From contig NZ_CP048649.1 in NCBI RefSeq assembly GCF_010669305.1, positions 1 to 64,000 of the forward strand: a DNA stretch of 64,000 nucleotides, in the 5' to 3' direction. The notes under the pieces were generated by a model that saw only the letters and a program-made list of their open reading frames with translations, was not told where the DNA came from and made no database searches. A program made the translations under genes and the position numbers. The stretch comes from Aminipila butyrica (lineage in GTDB: Bacteria > Bacillota > Clostridia > Peptostreptococcales > Anaerovoracaceae). This document shows positions 51,962 through 61,574 of the stretch, piece after piece; the first letter of the stretch is position 1; every line of letters starts with the position of its first letter.

Positions 51962-52780
51962 TTAGCTCTGCTGCACAGCCGCCGTTTTTTTCTGTACTCT
52001 CAAATTGGCGATAGCTTGCGTAGGACATTCCTTTTCGCAAAGTCCACAATTCCGGCACTTATCGAATAAGATTCGGGCTAAATTGTTTTCTACTTCTATA
52101 GCCTCAAACGGGCAGACCCTTTGGCATTTCCGACAGCCGATGCAAGCTACCTTGCAGGTCTTCCGCGCCTTTGCTCCAGGCTCTGTGGAATTGCAGGCCA
52201 CGAACACCCACTTCTTCTTATCTGACATGGTGATAACCTGATTGGGACAAGCCTGCTCACACATACCACAGCCCACACAGACGTCCCTATCCACCACGGC
52301 TACCCCATTGCAGATTCGAATAGCCTCATATTGACAGACCGAAACACAGTCCCCGAAAGCTAGACAGCCCTGTGCGCAAGCCCAATTGCCCCCATAAAAG
52401 CTTTTAGCTGCTGCACAAGTGGCGATTCCGGTGTAATCCATAATCTGCTTCGTATTTTCATAACTGCCCTGGCATCGGACCACCGCTACCTTCGCCTGCA
52501 CCGAACCGGCTTCTACGCCCAGAATGGCGGCCACCGCCGAAGCTACCTGACTGCCTCCTACTGGACACAGCGACGGACTCAAGGAACGGTCATCACCTAT
52601 GGCAGCAGCATAATCATCACAACCTGCAAAACCGCAGGCTCCACAATTAGCCCCCGGGAGCACCTCCCGGATCTGAGCCACGGTTTCATCCACTGGCACA
52701 AAAAATACCTTAGAAGCCAGAGTAAGAACCAGGCCTGCAATCAGCCCCATTCCTATCAACAATATCACTGGTACAACCAT
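51962..52780 (-). CDS. rnfB: Rnf complex subunit B, ferredoxin-type electron carrier
   Basis: 272 residues; AAAGGAGG precedes the ATG at 52780. An N-terminal membrane anchor (VVPVILLIGMGLIAGLVLTL) is followed by the Fe-S domain NCGACGFAGCDDYAAAI and then further cysteine clusters, including CAQGCLAFGDCVSVC, CVGCGMCEQACPNQVI, CIGCRKCQRVCPFEAI and CRNCGLCEKECPTQAI. RnfB is the entry point for electrons from reduced ferredoxin. It is the last gene of the rnfCDGEAB operon and, as in other clostridia, richer in ferredoxin motifs than proteobacterial RnfB. Confidence 0.95.
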   Translation of the reverse strand: MVVPVILLIGMGLIAGLVLTLASKVFFVPVDETVAQIREVLPGANCGACGFAGCDDYAAAIGDDRSLSPSLCPVGGSQVASAVAAILGVEAGSVQAKVAVVRCQGSYENTKQIMDYTGIATCAAAKSFYGGNWACAQGCLAFGDCVSVCQYEAIRICNGVAVVDRDVCVGCGMCEQACPNQVITMSDKKKWVFVACNSTEPGAKARKTCKVACIGCRKCQRVCPFEAIEVENNLARILFDKCRNCGLCEKECPTQAIANLRVQKKTAAVQQS

Positions 52781-52793
52781 TTCTCTGCCTCCT

Positions 52794-53384
52794 TTACTCA
52801 AATATTCCCTGTACTACACCGCTGAAACCCATAAAAGAAAGGGAAAGGATTGCCGCTCCCATAAGCACCATGGGAATGCCCTGAAAGGCCTTCGGCACAT
52901 TGGCATTATCCATCTTTTGTCTCATACCAGAAAACAGCACCATGGCCAGTAGAAAGCCTACTCCCGCTGCAAACGAATTAGCCATGGATTCCACAAAATT
53001 AAACTCACTTTTAATGTTCATAATGGTCACACCCAAGACCGCACAATTGGTGGTTATCAAAGGCAGATAAACGCCCAATGACCGGTGGAGAGCAGGAATA
53101 AATTTCTTTAAAAGCATTTCCAGAAACTGCACCAGCGCAGCGATGATGAGAATAAACGCTACCGTCTGCAAATATTCAATTTCATATTTATCCAGCAGAA
53201 AGGTCTGAACCGGCCAAGTGCAGGCCGTGGCCAGCACCATGACAAAAGTCACTGCAATACCCATGCCTACCGAAGAATCTAATTTCTTAGACACCCCTAA
53301 AAACGGACAGATTCCTAAAAATTGCGCTAGGACAAAGTTGTTTACCAGTGCCACGGACAACATAATCATTAATATTTCCTTCAT
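52794..53384 (-). CDS. rnfA: Rnf complex subunit A, membrane subunit
   Basis: 196 residues, six membrane segments, starting MKEILMIMLSVALVNNFVLA with QFLGICPFLGVSKK, the RnfA signature containing one of the membrane cysteines that hold an Fe-S cluster with RnfE. The start at 53384 overlaps the rnfE stop (ATGA). Confidence 0.95.
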   Translation of the reverse strand: MKEILMIMLSVALVNNFVLAQFLGICPFLGVSKKLDSSVGMGIAVTFVMVLATACTWPVQTFLLDKYEIEYLQTVAFILIIAALVQFLEMLLKKFIPALHRSLGVYLPLITTNCAVLGVTIMNIKSEFNFVESMANSFAAGVGFLLAMVLFSGMRQKMDNANVPKAFQGIPMVLMGAAILSLSFMGFSGVVQGIFE

Positions 53385-54058
53385 TTCCCGCAGCCCCCTT
53401 CCTGTGCCCTCTGACAAGTGGTGCTCATGGCACAGCCTTCACAGCCAAAGTCTTTCTTTTTTATGGCCCGTCCTTTAGATACATAATTAATCATAGCAAC
53501 CAGCAGCCCATACACGAAAAAGCCGCCTGGGGCCAGCAAGAAAATGGACATTGGTGTAAAGCCATTTCCCAGAATCGGAAAGTTAAACAGCGTTCCTGCT
53601 CCCAGCAATTCCCGAATCACCCCCATGCACCCCAGCGCAAAGGTAAATCCCAGGCCCATTCCCAGGCCATCCAGCGCCGAGTCCAATACGGAGTTTTTAT
53701 TGGCAAGCATCTCTGCTCGGCCTAAGATGATACAGTTCACCACAATCAGCGGAATAAACAAGCCTAACGCCTTATCCAGGCCAGGCGCGTAGGCTTTAAT
53801 CAAGAACTGTACGCAAGTTACAAATCCAGCGATAACCACAATATAGCATGGAATCCGTACCTTGTCGGGAATGATGTTTTTCAACATGGAGATAACGACG
53901 TTAGAACAGATTAGCACCACCATGGCCGATATGCCCATGCCCAGTCCATTGATTACACTGGAGGTCGTGGCTAACGTGGGGCAAGTGCCCAACAGCAGCA
54001 CGAAGGTGGGATTTTCCTTAATAATTCCTTTAGTTACGATACCTAGCTTAGTCCTCAC
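53381..54058 (-). CDS. rnfE: Rnf complex subunit E, membrane subunit
   Basis: 225 residues starting at GTG (overlaps the rnfG stop as GTGA). Six membrane segments; LLLGTCPTLATTSSVINGLG carries the conserved membrane cysteine that matches that of RnfA. The C-terminal tail has an additional Cys-rich motif, CEGCAMSTTCQRAQEGGCGK, which could bind a further metal or cluster; such tails are seen in some clostridial RnfE proteins. Confidence 0.95.
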   Translation of the reverse strand: MRTKLGIVTKGIIKENPTFVLLLGTCPTLATTSSVINGLGMGISAMVVLICSNVVISMLKNIIPDKVRIPCYIVVIAGFVTCVQFLIKAYAPGLDKALGLFIPLIVVNCIILGRAEMLANKNSVLDSALDGLGMGLGFTFALGCMGVIRELLGAGTLFNFPILGNGFTPMSIFLLAPGGFFVYGLLVAMINYVSKGRAIKKKDFGCEGCAMSTTCQRAQEGGCGK

Positions 54059-54633
54059 TTTACACCTCCTGCTCCTTCAAATTGCGCCAGAGCTCGCTGA
54101 ACACCGTGGTAGACCCCATCAGAAGTAACCGTGGCTCCGGTCACCGCATCCAGCTGAGGATTGAGCTTGATGGAAGCGGTGCCTAGCCCTGCGGCATCAG
54201 GAATAATCTCTGCTGCAATCTTACCATTGTATTGACTCAGGTATTCCGGCGTCTGGGCTTTAGTACCCAACCCCGGTGTATCAGAATGAGCTAAAACTTG
54301 CACTCCTGTCACGACGCCCTGTCCGTCTATGCCGACCATCACTGTTATCAAACCGCCGTAGCTATCGGCAGTAGCCGTGATGGCCGCACCAGCACCATTA
54401 TCCGCTATGTAAAAGTCGGTGATACCTTCTTCCAGCGTTCCGGTGTAGGCCGAAAAGGTTCCCGCTTCCGGAAGAACCACCGCCCGTGCTTCGTCTGCGG
54501 TTTTCGCCGCCATCTTTTCAATCAGAGGCAGAGTCACTGCATAAACCTGAGCCAGTGCCACAGAAACCACTAGGCAAATCAACACCAGCACCAGAGTAGG
54601 CTTGATGTATTCATTAAACGTTTCCCGTTCCAT
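54055..54633 (-). CDS. rnfG: Rnf complex subunit G, covalent flavoprotein
   Basis: 192 residues: an N-terminal membrane segment (TLVLVLICLVVSVALAQVYA) and an FMN-binding domain ending with DAVTGATVTSDGVYHGVQRA. The Thr in the S/T-GAT-x-T motif is the site of covalent FMN attachment by ApbE in this family. It overlaps rnfE and abuts rnfD. Confidence 0.95.
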   Translation of the reverse strand: MERETFNEYIKPTLVLVLICLVVSVALAQVYAVTLPLIEKMAAKTADEARAVVLPEAGTFSAYTGTLEEGITDFYIADNGAGAAITATADSYGGLITVMVGIDGQGVVTGVQVLAHSDTPGLGTKAQTPEYLSQYNGKIAAEIIPDAAGLGTASIKLNPQLDAVTGATVTSDGVYHGVQRALAQFEGAGGVK

Positions 54634-55580
54634 TATTTCTCGCCACCTCCCAGCAATCTCCGCTCACAAAAGTTATCAATGTGAGGCGTGATGATATTCA
54701 TCAACAAGATGGCAAAGGAGACTCCCTCTGGATAAGACCCAAAGACTCGAATAAGCATGGTAAAACATCCACAGCCTACTCCGAAAATCAGCTTGCCCAA
54801 AGGCAGTCTTGGCGAAGTTGCATAATCCGTAGCCATAAAGAAAGCACCAATCATAACTCCGCCTGCGGTTATATGAAAAATCGGATCCTGTCCGGCCGCC
54901 AGCGCTAAAACAGCAACCGTGGCAATAAAAGATACCGGAATGATGGGAGAAATGACTTGCCGCCAAATCAGAAAAATACCTCCCAGCAGGAGTGCTACTG
55001 CACTGACTTCACCCATGGAACCGCCGATAACGCCTGAAAACATATCCAAGTTAGAAGGCAGCACGCCATTTCCTTCCTTTAATATGCCTAAAGGCGTAGG
55101 CCCGGTCACCGCATCCGCTGCTCGCAGTGCTCGAGGCAGCGGCCAGGTGTTCATCTGAGTGGTAAAGGAAAGAAACAGCACAATCCGTGCTGTAATAGCT
55201 GGATTGGCCACATTCTGCCCCAACCCACCAAAGAGGCCTTTGACGATGACAATGGCCACAAAGCAACCGATGACAGCGATGAGGTAAGACAGATTCGATG
55301 GCAGATTAAACGCCAGCAACACGCCTGTCACCATGGCACTTAAATCGCTGATCGTCTGTGTTCGCTTGGTCATCACGTTAAACAGATATTCAAAAGCCAC
55401 ACAGGCAGCCATGCACACTAAGGTCAGGGAGAGTACCCGGTGACCAAAGACATAAGTACTTACTCCCAGAGAAGGTATTAATGCCAAGAGCACCGCCCCC
55501 ATGATGCGGGAGGTGTCCACTGGACTAACGAGGTGGGGTGCTGAAGAGACAATCAAATTGTCATAAGCTTTATTTCCCAT
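54633..55580 (-). CDS. rnfD: Rnf complex subunit D, covalent flavoprotein and ion channel subunit
   Basis: 315 residues with about nine membrane segments. ADAVTGPTPLGILKEG holds the predicted FMN-linked Thr. The N-terminus (LIVSSAPHLVSPVDTSRIMG) is typical. It is thought to form part of the Na+ or H+ path. It overlaps the end of rnfC by 11 bases. Confidence 0.95.
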   Translation of the reverse strand: MGNKAYDNLIVSSAPHLVSPVDTSRIMGAVLLALIPSLGVSTYVFGHRVLSLTLVCMAACVAFEYLFNVMTKRTQTISDLSAMVTGVLLAFNLPSNLSYLIAVIGCFVAIVIVKGLFGGLGQNVANPAITARIVLFLSFTTQMNTWPLPRALRAADAVTGPTPLGILKEGNGVLPSNLDMFSGVIGGSMGEVSAVALLLGGIFLIWRQVISPIIPVSFIATVAVLALAAGQDPIFHITAGGVMIGAFFMATDYATSPRLPLGKLIFGVGCGCFTMLIRVFGSYPEGVSFAILLMNIITPHIDNFCERRLLGGGEK

Positions 55581-56892
55581 GAGCAGCTGCCTCCTTTATG
55601 ATATTTTTTCCTAACTTATTGTTGAAGCTCAGAGGCTTTCTGGCCGGACAGACGTAAGAGCAGCTGCCACACTCCATACACTGCATAACCTTCAGCCGCG
55701 CCAAAGCCTCTAGGTCTCTTTTATCCACCGCTGTTGAAAGCTGTACTGGAAGCAGCTTGAAAGGACAGGCCCGGTGACAACGCCCACAGTTAATGCAGGC
55801 TGTTTCCTCTTGAATCCAGGCTTGTCTCCCCGAAAATACCAAAAGAGCATTGTTATTTTTAATCACCGGTAGTTGATCTGTAAAGACAGCTCGGCCCATC
55901 ATTGGCCCACCCATCAAAATCTTGTCCGGTTTTTCTTTATAGCCCCCGCAGAATCCAATTACATCGGAAATTTTTGTCCCCAAGGGGCACAGTACATTGG
56001 CTGGTCTGGTCACCGCATTGCCGTCTACGGTGATTCGCTTTTTAATAAGAGGAATGCCGTCTTTGAAGTATTGTCCTACAAAGGCAATCGAGGCAACATT
56101 CGAGAGAATAACGCCCACCTCTGCCGGCAGTACTCCCGCATCTAAGGTTTTTCCCGTGATCTCATAGATCATAACTCGCTCTGCACCCTGAGGATATCTG
56201 GACCGCAAGGGTATAATCTGAATATTAGAAAGTCCTTTTTCCCGAATCAGCCGTGCTAAACCCTCTATGGCATCTGGTTTATTGTCCTCCACACCGATAA
56301 AACATTCCTTTAGTTCTAGGTATTTCATGACCAAGAGGCTGCCTTCTATAATATTCTCGGCCTCTTCCAGCATAAGTCGATGGTCGGAAGTAATAAAAGG
56401 CTCGCATTCTGCCCCATTTACAATTAAAGTCGTGATGTCTTTGGGTTTAGACGGCGCATACTTGATATGGGTAGGAAAAGCGGCGCCCCCCAATCCCACC
56501 AGCCCACTAGATCGAATGGCTTTTACAAAATCTTCTCTGGTCTTGACCTGGGGTCTCTGAATATTCTCCCACAAGGTCTGCTCCTTGTCGGCTTCGATAA
56601 TCACCAGCTGATCCTCTCCGCCGGAAGCCGATCGAACGCCTTCCACACCTACCACCGTGCCGGAAACGCTGGCATGGACAGGTGCACTGACAAATCCTTC
56701 TGTATCCCCAATGGGTTGTCCTACCTGAACCCGGTCTCCCACGGCCACCAATAGGTTGCAAGGAACGCCTATGTGCTGAGACATAGAAAGATAGACAAAA
56801 TCGGGAGTCGGCAGAACTTCCGTAGGCTTTTGTGCGGTATCCTTCTGGTGAGGTACTACAATACTCTGTAGATGTTTTTTCCTTTGAAGCAT
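55570..56892 (-). CDS. rnfC: Rnf complex subunit C, NADH-binding
   Basis: 440 residues from ATG 56892 (AAGGAG upstream; the frame is open further upstream but without a site). A barrel-sandwich domain is followed by the NADH/FMN-binding GLVGLGGAAFPTHIKY and two 4Fe-4S motifs CINCGRCHRACPFK and CMECGSCSYVCPARKP. RnfC passes electrons to NAD+. It is the first gene of the operon; ferredoxin oxidation by the complex drives ion export and so ATP synthesis. Confidence 0.95.
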   Translation of the reverse strand: MLQRKKHLQSIVVPHQKDTAQKPTEVLPTPDFVYLSMSQHIGVPCNLLVAVGDRVQVGQPIGDTEGFVSAPVHASVSGTVVGVEGVRSASGGEDQLVIIEADKEQTLWENIQRPQVKTREDFVKAIRSSGLVGLGGAAFPTHIKYAPSKPKDITTLIVNGAECEPFITSDHRLMLEEAENIIEGSLLVMKYLELKECFIGVEDNKPDAIEGLARLIREKGLSNIQIIPLRSRYPQGAERVMIYEITGKTLDAGVLPAEVGVILSNVASIAFVGQYFKDGIPLIKKRITVDGNAVTRPANVLCPLGTKISDVIGFCGGYKEKPDKILMGGPMMGRAVFTDQLPVIKNNNALLVFSGRQAWIQEETACINCGRCHRACPFKLLPVQLSTAVDKRDLEALARLKVMQCMECGSCSYVCPARKPLSFNNKLGKNIIKEAAAHGK

Positions 56893-57160
56893 ATATTTCT
56901 CCTTCCTAATGTGTCCTGCTGCACAAGCCACATCGCTGATTTGCTTAAGAATTATGTTGACACAGCCTGGCAGCTCTACACAATAGAAAGCGGCTATTGC
57001 TATATAAATTCTTTTAATGCATCGTTCTAAATCTATTGAATTCACAAAAAACTTATGATAGAGTAAAGAATATCTACGCTACAGTATACCATAAAGGGAC
57101 AATACCGTGGCATGAAACCTTTCTTTTTGCTTTATCTCAACATATTCAGGAGAAAAATTT
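56893..57160. other. Divergent intergenic region between rnfC and the LysR gene
   Basis: 268 bases with AT-rich stretches and several possible -10 elements on both strands, none with a convincing -35. It should contain the promoters for both directions and any LysR target site; I could not single one out. Confidence 0.4.
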
Positions 57161-58063
57161 ATGAACATCAACCATTTACGATACTTCCAGGAAGTATGCA
57201 AATATAATAATATCACGAAGGCTTCCGAAGCGGTCCACGTATCTCAGCCTTCCATCACAGCGGCTATTAAAGAATTGGAAAATGAACTGGGTTATCAGTT
57301 GTTTAACCGAGTGAACAATCGAATTTCCCTGACGGACGACGGCTCATCTTTCCTTTCCAAAGCCAAAGACTTTATCAATAGCTATGATAACTTTCACCGA
57401 GAATCATTAGATATTGGTAATAAAACCCACGTAGTTCTGAAGGTAGGAATTCCGCCAGTGCTGGGAACCTTTATGTTTAAAAAGTTTTTTCCCGCCTTTG
57501 AGCAGCTGCACCCCAACATCCGCCTGCAAATGTTTGAAATTGGTACCATATCCGGCCTCAAACGTTTAAATGAAGGGGGCTTGGATTTCCTGCTGGGGGC
57601 AATGGACGATACGGTCTATCCGCAATGTGACTCTCGGCTGATTTTCCGCACCCAGTTTGGTCTGGCGGTAGGCGAAGGAAGCACACTAGCCAAGGAGCCC
57701 TTTGCCAGCAAGGAAATGATTTATCACCAACCTTTTATCATCTTCCCCAACGGCTCTTACCACTACACCGCTATTACAGAGCATTTTAAGGAGCATCCCC
57801 TGAATATCATCATGGAAGCCAGCCAGATTTCCACCATTCGCTATATTGTGGAAAACAATTTTGCTGTGACAATCACCTATCAAGAGAGTTTCGATGCGTC
57901 CTCCAAGATTGTCCATATCCCTCTGGAGGACCCAATTAACGCTAACGTGAGCGTTCTTTGGCGGAAAAATGCTTATGTATCTAATGCCATGAAGGCTTTT
58001 ATCACCTATACCTCCAGTCTAGAGGATCATCAACAGTCTAAGGTGGAGTCCTTTTGGGATTGA
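57161..58063 (+). CDS. LysR-family transcriptional regulator
   Basis: 300 residues; CAGGAG upstream. The N-terminal HTH reads NINHLRYFQEVCKYNNITKA then SEAVHVSQPSITAAIKELEN, followed by a LysR substrate-binding domain (VVLKVGIPPVLGTFMFKKFF). LysR proteins commonly regulate the divergent neighbour, which here is the rnf operon. The ligand is unknown. Confidence 0.87.
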   Translation: MNINHLRYFQEVCKYNNITKASEAVHVSQPSITAAIKELENELGYQLFNRVNNRISLTDDGSSFLSKAKDFINSYDNFHRESLDIGNKTHVVLKVGIPPVLGTFMFKKFFPAFEQLHPNIRLQMFEIGTISGLKRLNEGGLDFLLGAMDDTVYPQCDSRLIFRTQFGLAVGEGSTLAKEPFASKEMIYHQPFIIFPNGSYHYTAITEHFKEHPLNIIMEASQISTIRYIVENNFAVTITYQESFDASSKIVHIPLEDPINANVSVLWRKNAYVSNAMKAFITYTSSLEDHQQSKVESFWD

Positions 58064-58086
58064 TTCGCTAAAATTTCTGCACATAA

Positions 58087-58143
58087 AAATCCGGCATCTG
58101 TGGATGCTGCTTGACCGCAGCTCCATCGTTGCCGGATTTCTTT
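58087..58143 (+). terminator. Terminator of the LysR gene
   Basis: AAATCCGGCA and TGCCGGATTT flank an inner structured loop and are followed by CTTTT. Confidence 0.65.
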
Positions 58144-58217
58144 TATTTTATTGTTGTTTTAAGCCTGATTCCCTGAGCTTTCACTGAAAATTAACAGCAG
58201 GCAAGAATCCCAACAGA

Positions 58218-60788
58218 TTATCTGTATTTGTATAAAATCCTTACAGAATTTAATACACAAAGTATCGCTACGCCAGTATCTGCAAAGACCGCCAGCCACA
58301 TGGATGCTAGCCCCACCAGTCCAAGTACCATAACCAAGGCTTTTATGGCCAAGGCGAACACCACATTTTGTATGGCAACACTGCTGGCAGACTTAGCAAT
58401 GGAAATAGCCTGTGGAATAGCCTCTACACTAGAGGTCATAAACACTACATCTGCCGCTTCGATAGCCGCATCGGCTCCACTGCCCATAGCTGCCCCGACG
58501 TCAGCACCGGCCAACACAGGCGCATCATTGATGCCGTCACCAATAAACAGAACACTACCTTTTTCCTTTCGGATTTCTTGTAATATCCGTAATTTATCCT
58601 CTGGCAGCAGCTTAGCAAACACCTGACTAATACCCGTAGTCTTTGCTACGGAGCGAGCGCTCTCTTCTCCGTCACCAGTAAGCATAGCGGTGGCAATCCC
58701 CCACTTGCTCAATTTAGCTATAGCTGAAGGAGCTTCCGGTTTGATCGTATCGCCGACTGTCAAAGCACCAATAAATTGACCATTTAACGCTAACAGCACT
58801 TCGCTGCCGGTGGTAGGATTGTGATAATCAGCTAGGTCAACGTTGCCATCTTGCAGCAAGGAACGATTTCCGCACAGGACCGTGCCTTCTTGAAGAGTGG
58901 CCCGAATACCCTTTCCAGCGATTTCCTCTATGCTCTTTGGTGTCTGTAGAGTCAGTCCAGCCTTTTTTGCTTCACTGACAATACTAACGCCAATTGGATG
59001 GGTAGAGCTGGCTTCACAGCTGGCCGCCAACGTCAGCAGATAAGTCTCTACATCTTGCTTGGAAACCCCGGCGGGTCTAGCAGCCATGCTCTGCTCTACT
59101 TGGGACAGATCTTTACCATTACTGATTGATCTACCTCCTGTCGTCACCCCTGAGGTCATATAGGCAATCAAGTTTCCGGTACTGATGATATTCTGAACGA
59201 CGAATTCACCTTTTGTCAAAGTACCAGTCTTATCCATCACTACAGCTTTAATATTTTTCAAAGATTCCAGTGCCACGCCTCCCTTGAAAAGAATGCCTTG
59301 TCTGGATCCTGCACCTATTCCTGAGAAGAAGGCTAAAGGCACGCTTAGAACCAGTGCACATGGACAACTAATAACCAGGAAAGTCAGTGCTGTGTAAATC
59401 CAATGCTGCCAGTCCCCTGTCACCAGCGACGGAATCACCGCCGTCAACACAGCAGCTGCTACAACAAAAGGCGTATAAACTCGGGCAAAACGAGTGATAA
59501 ACCGATCAATTTTCGGCTTGCTAGCCGCTGCATTTTCCACAGAATCCAAAATCCGAGTAACCATAGAATCTTCTAAAACTTTTTCTACTCGAATCTTCAA
59601 AACGCCAGAAGTATTAATGCATCCAGATACCACCTGAGAGTTTGGTGTCACCTTAACTGGTACAGGTTCTCCCGTAATAGGGGACGTATCGATTCGGCTT
59701 TCGCCTTCTATCACCACTGCGTCCAAAGGAATCCGGTCTCCCGGCTTTACCAGAAGGATGTCTCCGATTTCTGCCTCTTCCGCAGCAATTTCAGTAATGC
59801 GCTGACCTTCTACCAGAGAAACAACCTCTGGGCGCAGGTCCACCGCCTCCATAATCTGACTCCGGCTCCGCTCCACTGCCTTTTCCTCAAAGAATTCACC
59901 AATGCGGAAAAACAGCATAACGCCTACTGCTTCTGGATACTCCTGAATGGCAAAAGCCCCTAAGGTAGCTACACTCATCAGGAAGTTTTCATCAAAGACC
60001 TGACCTTTTCCGATGTTCTTTATCGCCTTTAACAATACACCACTGCCCAAAGTTAAATAGGCGACGATAAAGCAGCCCAGCCACCAGCCTAAAGCCATTT
60101 CATTATGCTCTAAGACCAGACCTACGGCAAAGAGAACCGCACCAACTACAATCTGGGGCAAGTCTCCTTTTAAAGAAAAGGATTTTTTCTGCTTCAGCTC
60201 TTTTTGAAGGGAATCTGCTTGAATCTGCCCAGGATTTTGCTTTTCGAAATCATGTTCATGATTGTGATTCGAATGGTCGTGGTCGTGCCCATGATCGTGT
60301 CCGCATCCGCAAGCCTCTTCGTGCTCATGGTGGTGCTCTTCGTGATCATGGTCATGATCGTGATCCGAATGGTCGTGGTCGTGTCCATGATCGTGTCCAC
60401 ATCCGCAAGCCTCTTCATGCTCGTGGTGATGCTCTTCGTGATCATGGTCATGATCGTGATCCGAATGGTCGTGGTCGTGTCCGTGATCCTGTCCGCACCC
60501 GCAAGCCTCTTCATGCTCCTTTGACTGATTGTCAGCTGCCGGCTTTAAAGCTCTCCTGCCGGTGGTCTTTCTTGATCTTTCCTTAATAACTACACCATTC
60601 TCCACCGTATTGGCCAATCTAGTCATTTCCGGCACTAAGTCATCGGGATTTTCCGCTTCTACCCGCAGCTGCTTTGTAGCAAATGTGATTGTAGCCTCTC
60701 CGACTTCCGGCATACCGCCAATCAGACGCTCAATCTTAGCTGCGCAGTTAGCACAATCGATGTTCTCTATCGTATAAACCTTTTTCAT
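58218..60788 (-). CDS. Heavy-metal P1B-type ATPase (CadA/ZntA-like) with His-rich repeats
   Basis: 856 residues. HMA domain 1-70 with Cys12-x-x-Cys15 (IDCANCAAKIE); three His/Asp-rich repeats of 32 residues at about 91-180; then the transport core with the membrane CPC motif (VISCPCALVLSVPLAF), phosphorylation site DKTGTLT, SSTHPIG, and GDGINDAPVLAGADVGAAMG. The CPC type with this neighbourhood exports Zn2+, Cd2+ or Pb2+. Regulation is probably by the ArsR-type gene 29 bp upstream. A less conserved insert (ISTGNLIAYMTSGVTTGGRS) follows the phosphorylation site. Confidence 0.92.
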   Translation of the reverse strand: MKKVYTIENIDCANCAAKIERLIGGMPEVGEATITFATKQLRVEAENPDDLVPEMTRLANTVENGVVIKERSRKTTGRRALKPAADNQSKEHEEACGCGQDHGHDHDHSDHDHDHDHEEHHHEHEEACGCGHDHGHDHDHSDHDHDHDHEEHHHEHEEACGCGHDHGHDHDHSNHNHEHDFEKQNPGQIQADSLQKELKQKKSFSLKGDLPQIVVGAVLFAVGLVLEHNEMALGWWLGCFIVAYLTLGSGVLLKAIKNIGKGQVFDENFLMSVATLGAFAIQEYPEAVGVMLFFRIGEFFEEKAVERSRSQIMEAVDLRPEVVSLVEGQRITEIAAEEAEIGDILLVKPGDRIPLDAVVIEGESRIDTSPITGEPVPVKVTPNSQVVSGCINTSGVLKIRVEKVLEDSMVTRILDSVENAAASKPKIDRFITRFARVYTPFVVAAAVLTAVIPSLVTGDWQHWIYTALTFLVISCPCALVLSVPLAFFSGIGAGSRQGILFKGGVALESLKNIKAVVMDKTGTLTKGEFVVQNIISTGNLIAYMTSGVTTGGRSISNGKDLSQVEQSMAARPAGVSKQDVETYLLTLAASCEASSTHPIGVSIVSEAKKAGLTLQTPKSIEEIAGKGIRATLQEGTVLCGNRSLLQDGNVDLADYHNPTTGSEVLLALNGQFIGALTVGDTIKPEAPSAIAKLSKWGIATAMLTGDGEESARSVAKTTGISQVFAKLLPEDKLRILQEIRKEKGSVLFIGDGINDAPVLAGADVGAAMGSGADAAIEAADVVFMTSSVEAIPQAISIAKSASSVAIQNVVFALAIKALVMVLGLVGLASMWLAVFADTGVAILCVLNSVRILYKYR
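60249..60518 (-). repeat. 96-bp tandem repeats encoding the His-rich region of the metal ATPase
   Basis: Two nearly identical 96-bp units and a third partial, diverging one encode EHEEACGCGHDHGHDHDHSD-type blocks. Each unit brings two Cys and about 14 His residues. Such arrays expand and shrink by slippage. Confidence 0.85.
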
Positions 60789-60817
60789 CTATTATCGCTT
60801 CCTTTCTTCCCTGATCT

Positions 60818-61246
60818 CTATCTGCATTTAATATGGAAGGTCCGGTCTACAATATCGTGGACTAAGGCTGCCTCTTCCGTATCTGCTAAAGTGTAATATG
60901 TCTCTTTGCCGTCTTTCCGGCTGACGATGAGTCCGGACTGTTTCAGCAATCTCAAATGGTGGGATACTGCTGGAGAGCTCATCTCAATAGCTGCGGCAAT
61001 ATTGGCTACACAATCCTCACTGTGGCATAACAGCCAGAGAATCTTTAAGCGTGTACTGTCGCTAATCATCTGAAAGGTGCTGGCTGTCTGCTCAAAGACG
61101 ATGGCATCCGGCTTATAATGGATGAACTCCGCTGTGCGACTCCCATGGTTATGGGGCAGGGTGATGTTCAGGGGACATTCCAAACATTGGGGGTCCATCA
61201 TGGGTCTATTCTTCATTTCTTGATCTTTTATTTTCTGAGCGTCCAT
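60818..61246 (-). CDS. ArsR/SmtB-family metal-responsive repressor
   Basis: 142 residues; AAAGGAG upstream. The winged helix includes STRLKILWLLCHSEDCVANI and SSPAVSHHLRLLKQSGLI. Cysteines at about 21 and 24 in the N-terminal tail (QCLECPL) with Cys in SEDCV resemble the alpha-3N site of CadC; LVHDIVDRTFHIKC could form an alpha-5 site. Metal binding releases it from DNA. It forms an operon with the downstream ATPase gene. Confidence 0.88.
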   Translation of the reverse strand: MDAQKIKDQEMKNRPMMDPQCLECPLNITLPHNHGSRTAEFIHYKPDAIVFEQTASTFQMISDSTRLKILWLLCHSEDCVANIAAAIEMSSPAVSHHLRLLKQSGLIVSRKDGKETYYTLADTEEAALVHDIVDRTFHIKCR

Positions 61247-61315
61247 ATGCGGCTCCTTTCTCCTCTGCCTTTGGCATGTGTTGTGAAAATAAGTTGAAAT
61301 CTATCATCAATTAAA

Positions 61316-61367
61316 CGATTAAGTAACTGTTTAATCGTAGTATAAATAAAAATTCCTATTATGTCAA
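61316..61367 (-). promoter_or_regulatory. Promoter and operator of the metal-resistance operon
   Basis: Reverse strand TTGACA (61367-61362), 17 bases, TATACT (61344-61339). Just downstream, CGATTAA-GTAACTGT-TTAATCG (61316-61337) is a perfect inverted repeat at the transcript start, a good ArsR-type operator. Confidence 0.75.
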
Positions 61368-61574
61368 TAGGGATCTCGATTTAATCCTTACCTATATTCT
61401 CTTCTCATGATTCAGGTTATTCCAATACCTTTTCTATGTTTCCTAAAATACTGGCTAAATAATTTCTGAAATTAAAACTCTTTTAATTCCCTCTTGCCAG
61501 CCTCCTTCCATATACGGTATTCTATTAAAGAATTCTATTTTGCAGAAGGACCTTATAATTAGGAGGATATATTT

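Noticed and set aside
60194..60524. Two 106-codon frames on both strands over the His-rich repeat
   Set aside because: They are out-of-frame readings of the 96-bp repeats inside the metal ATPase gene.
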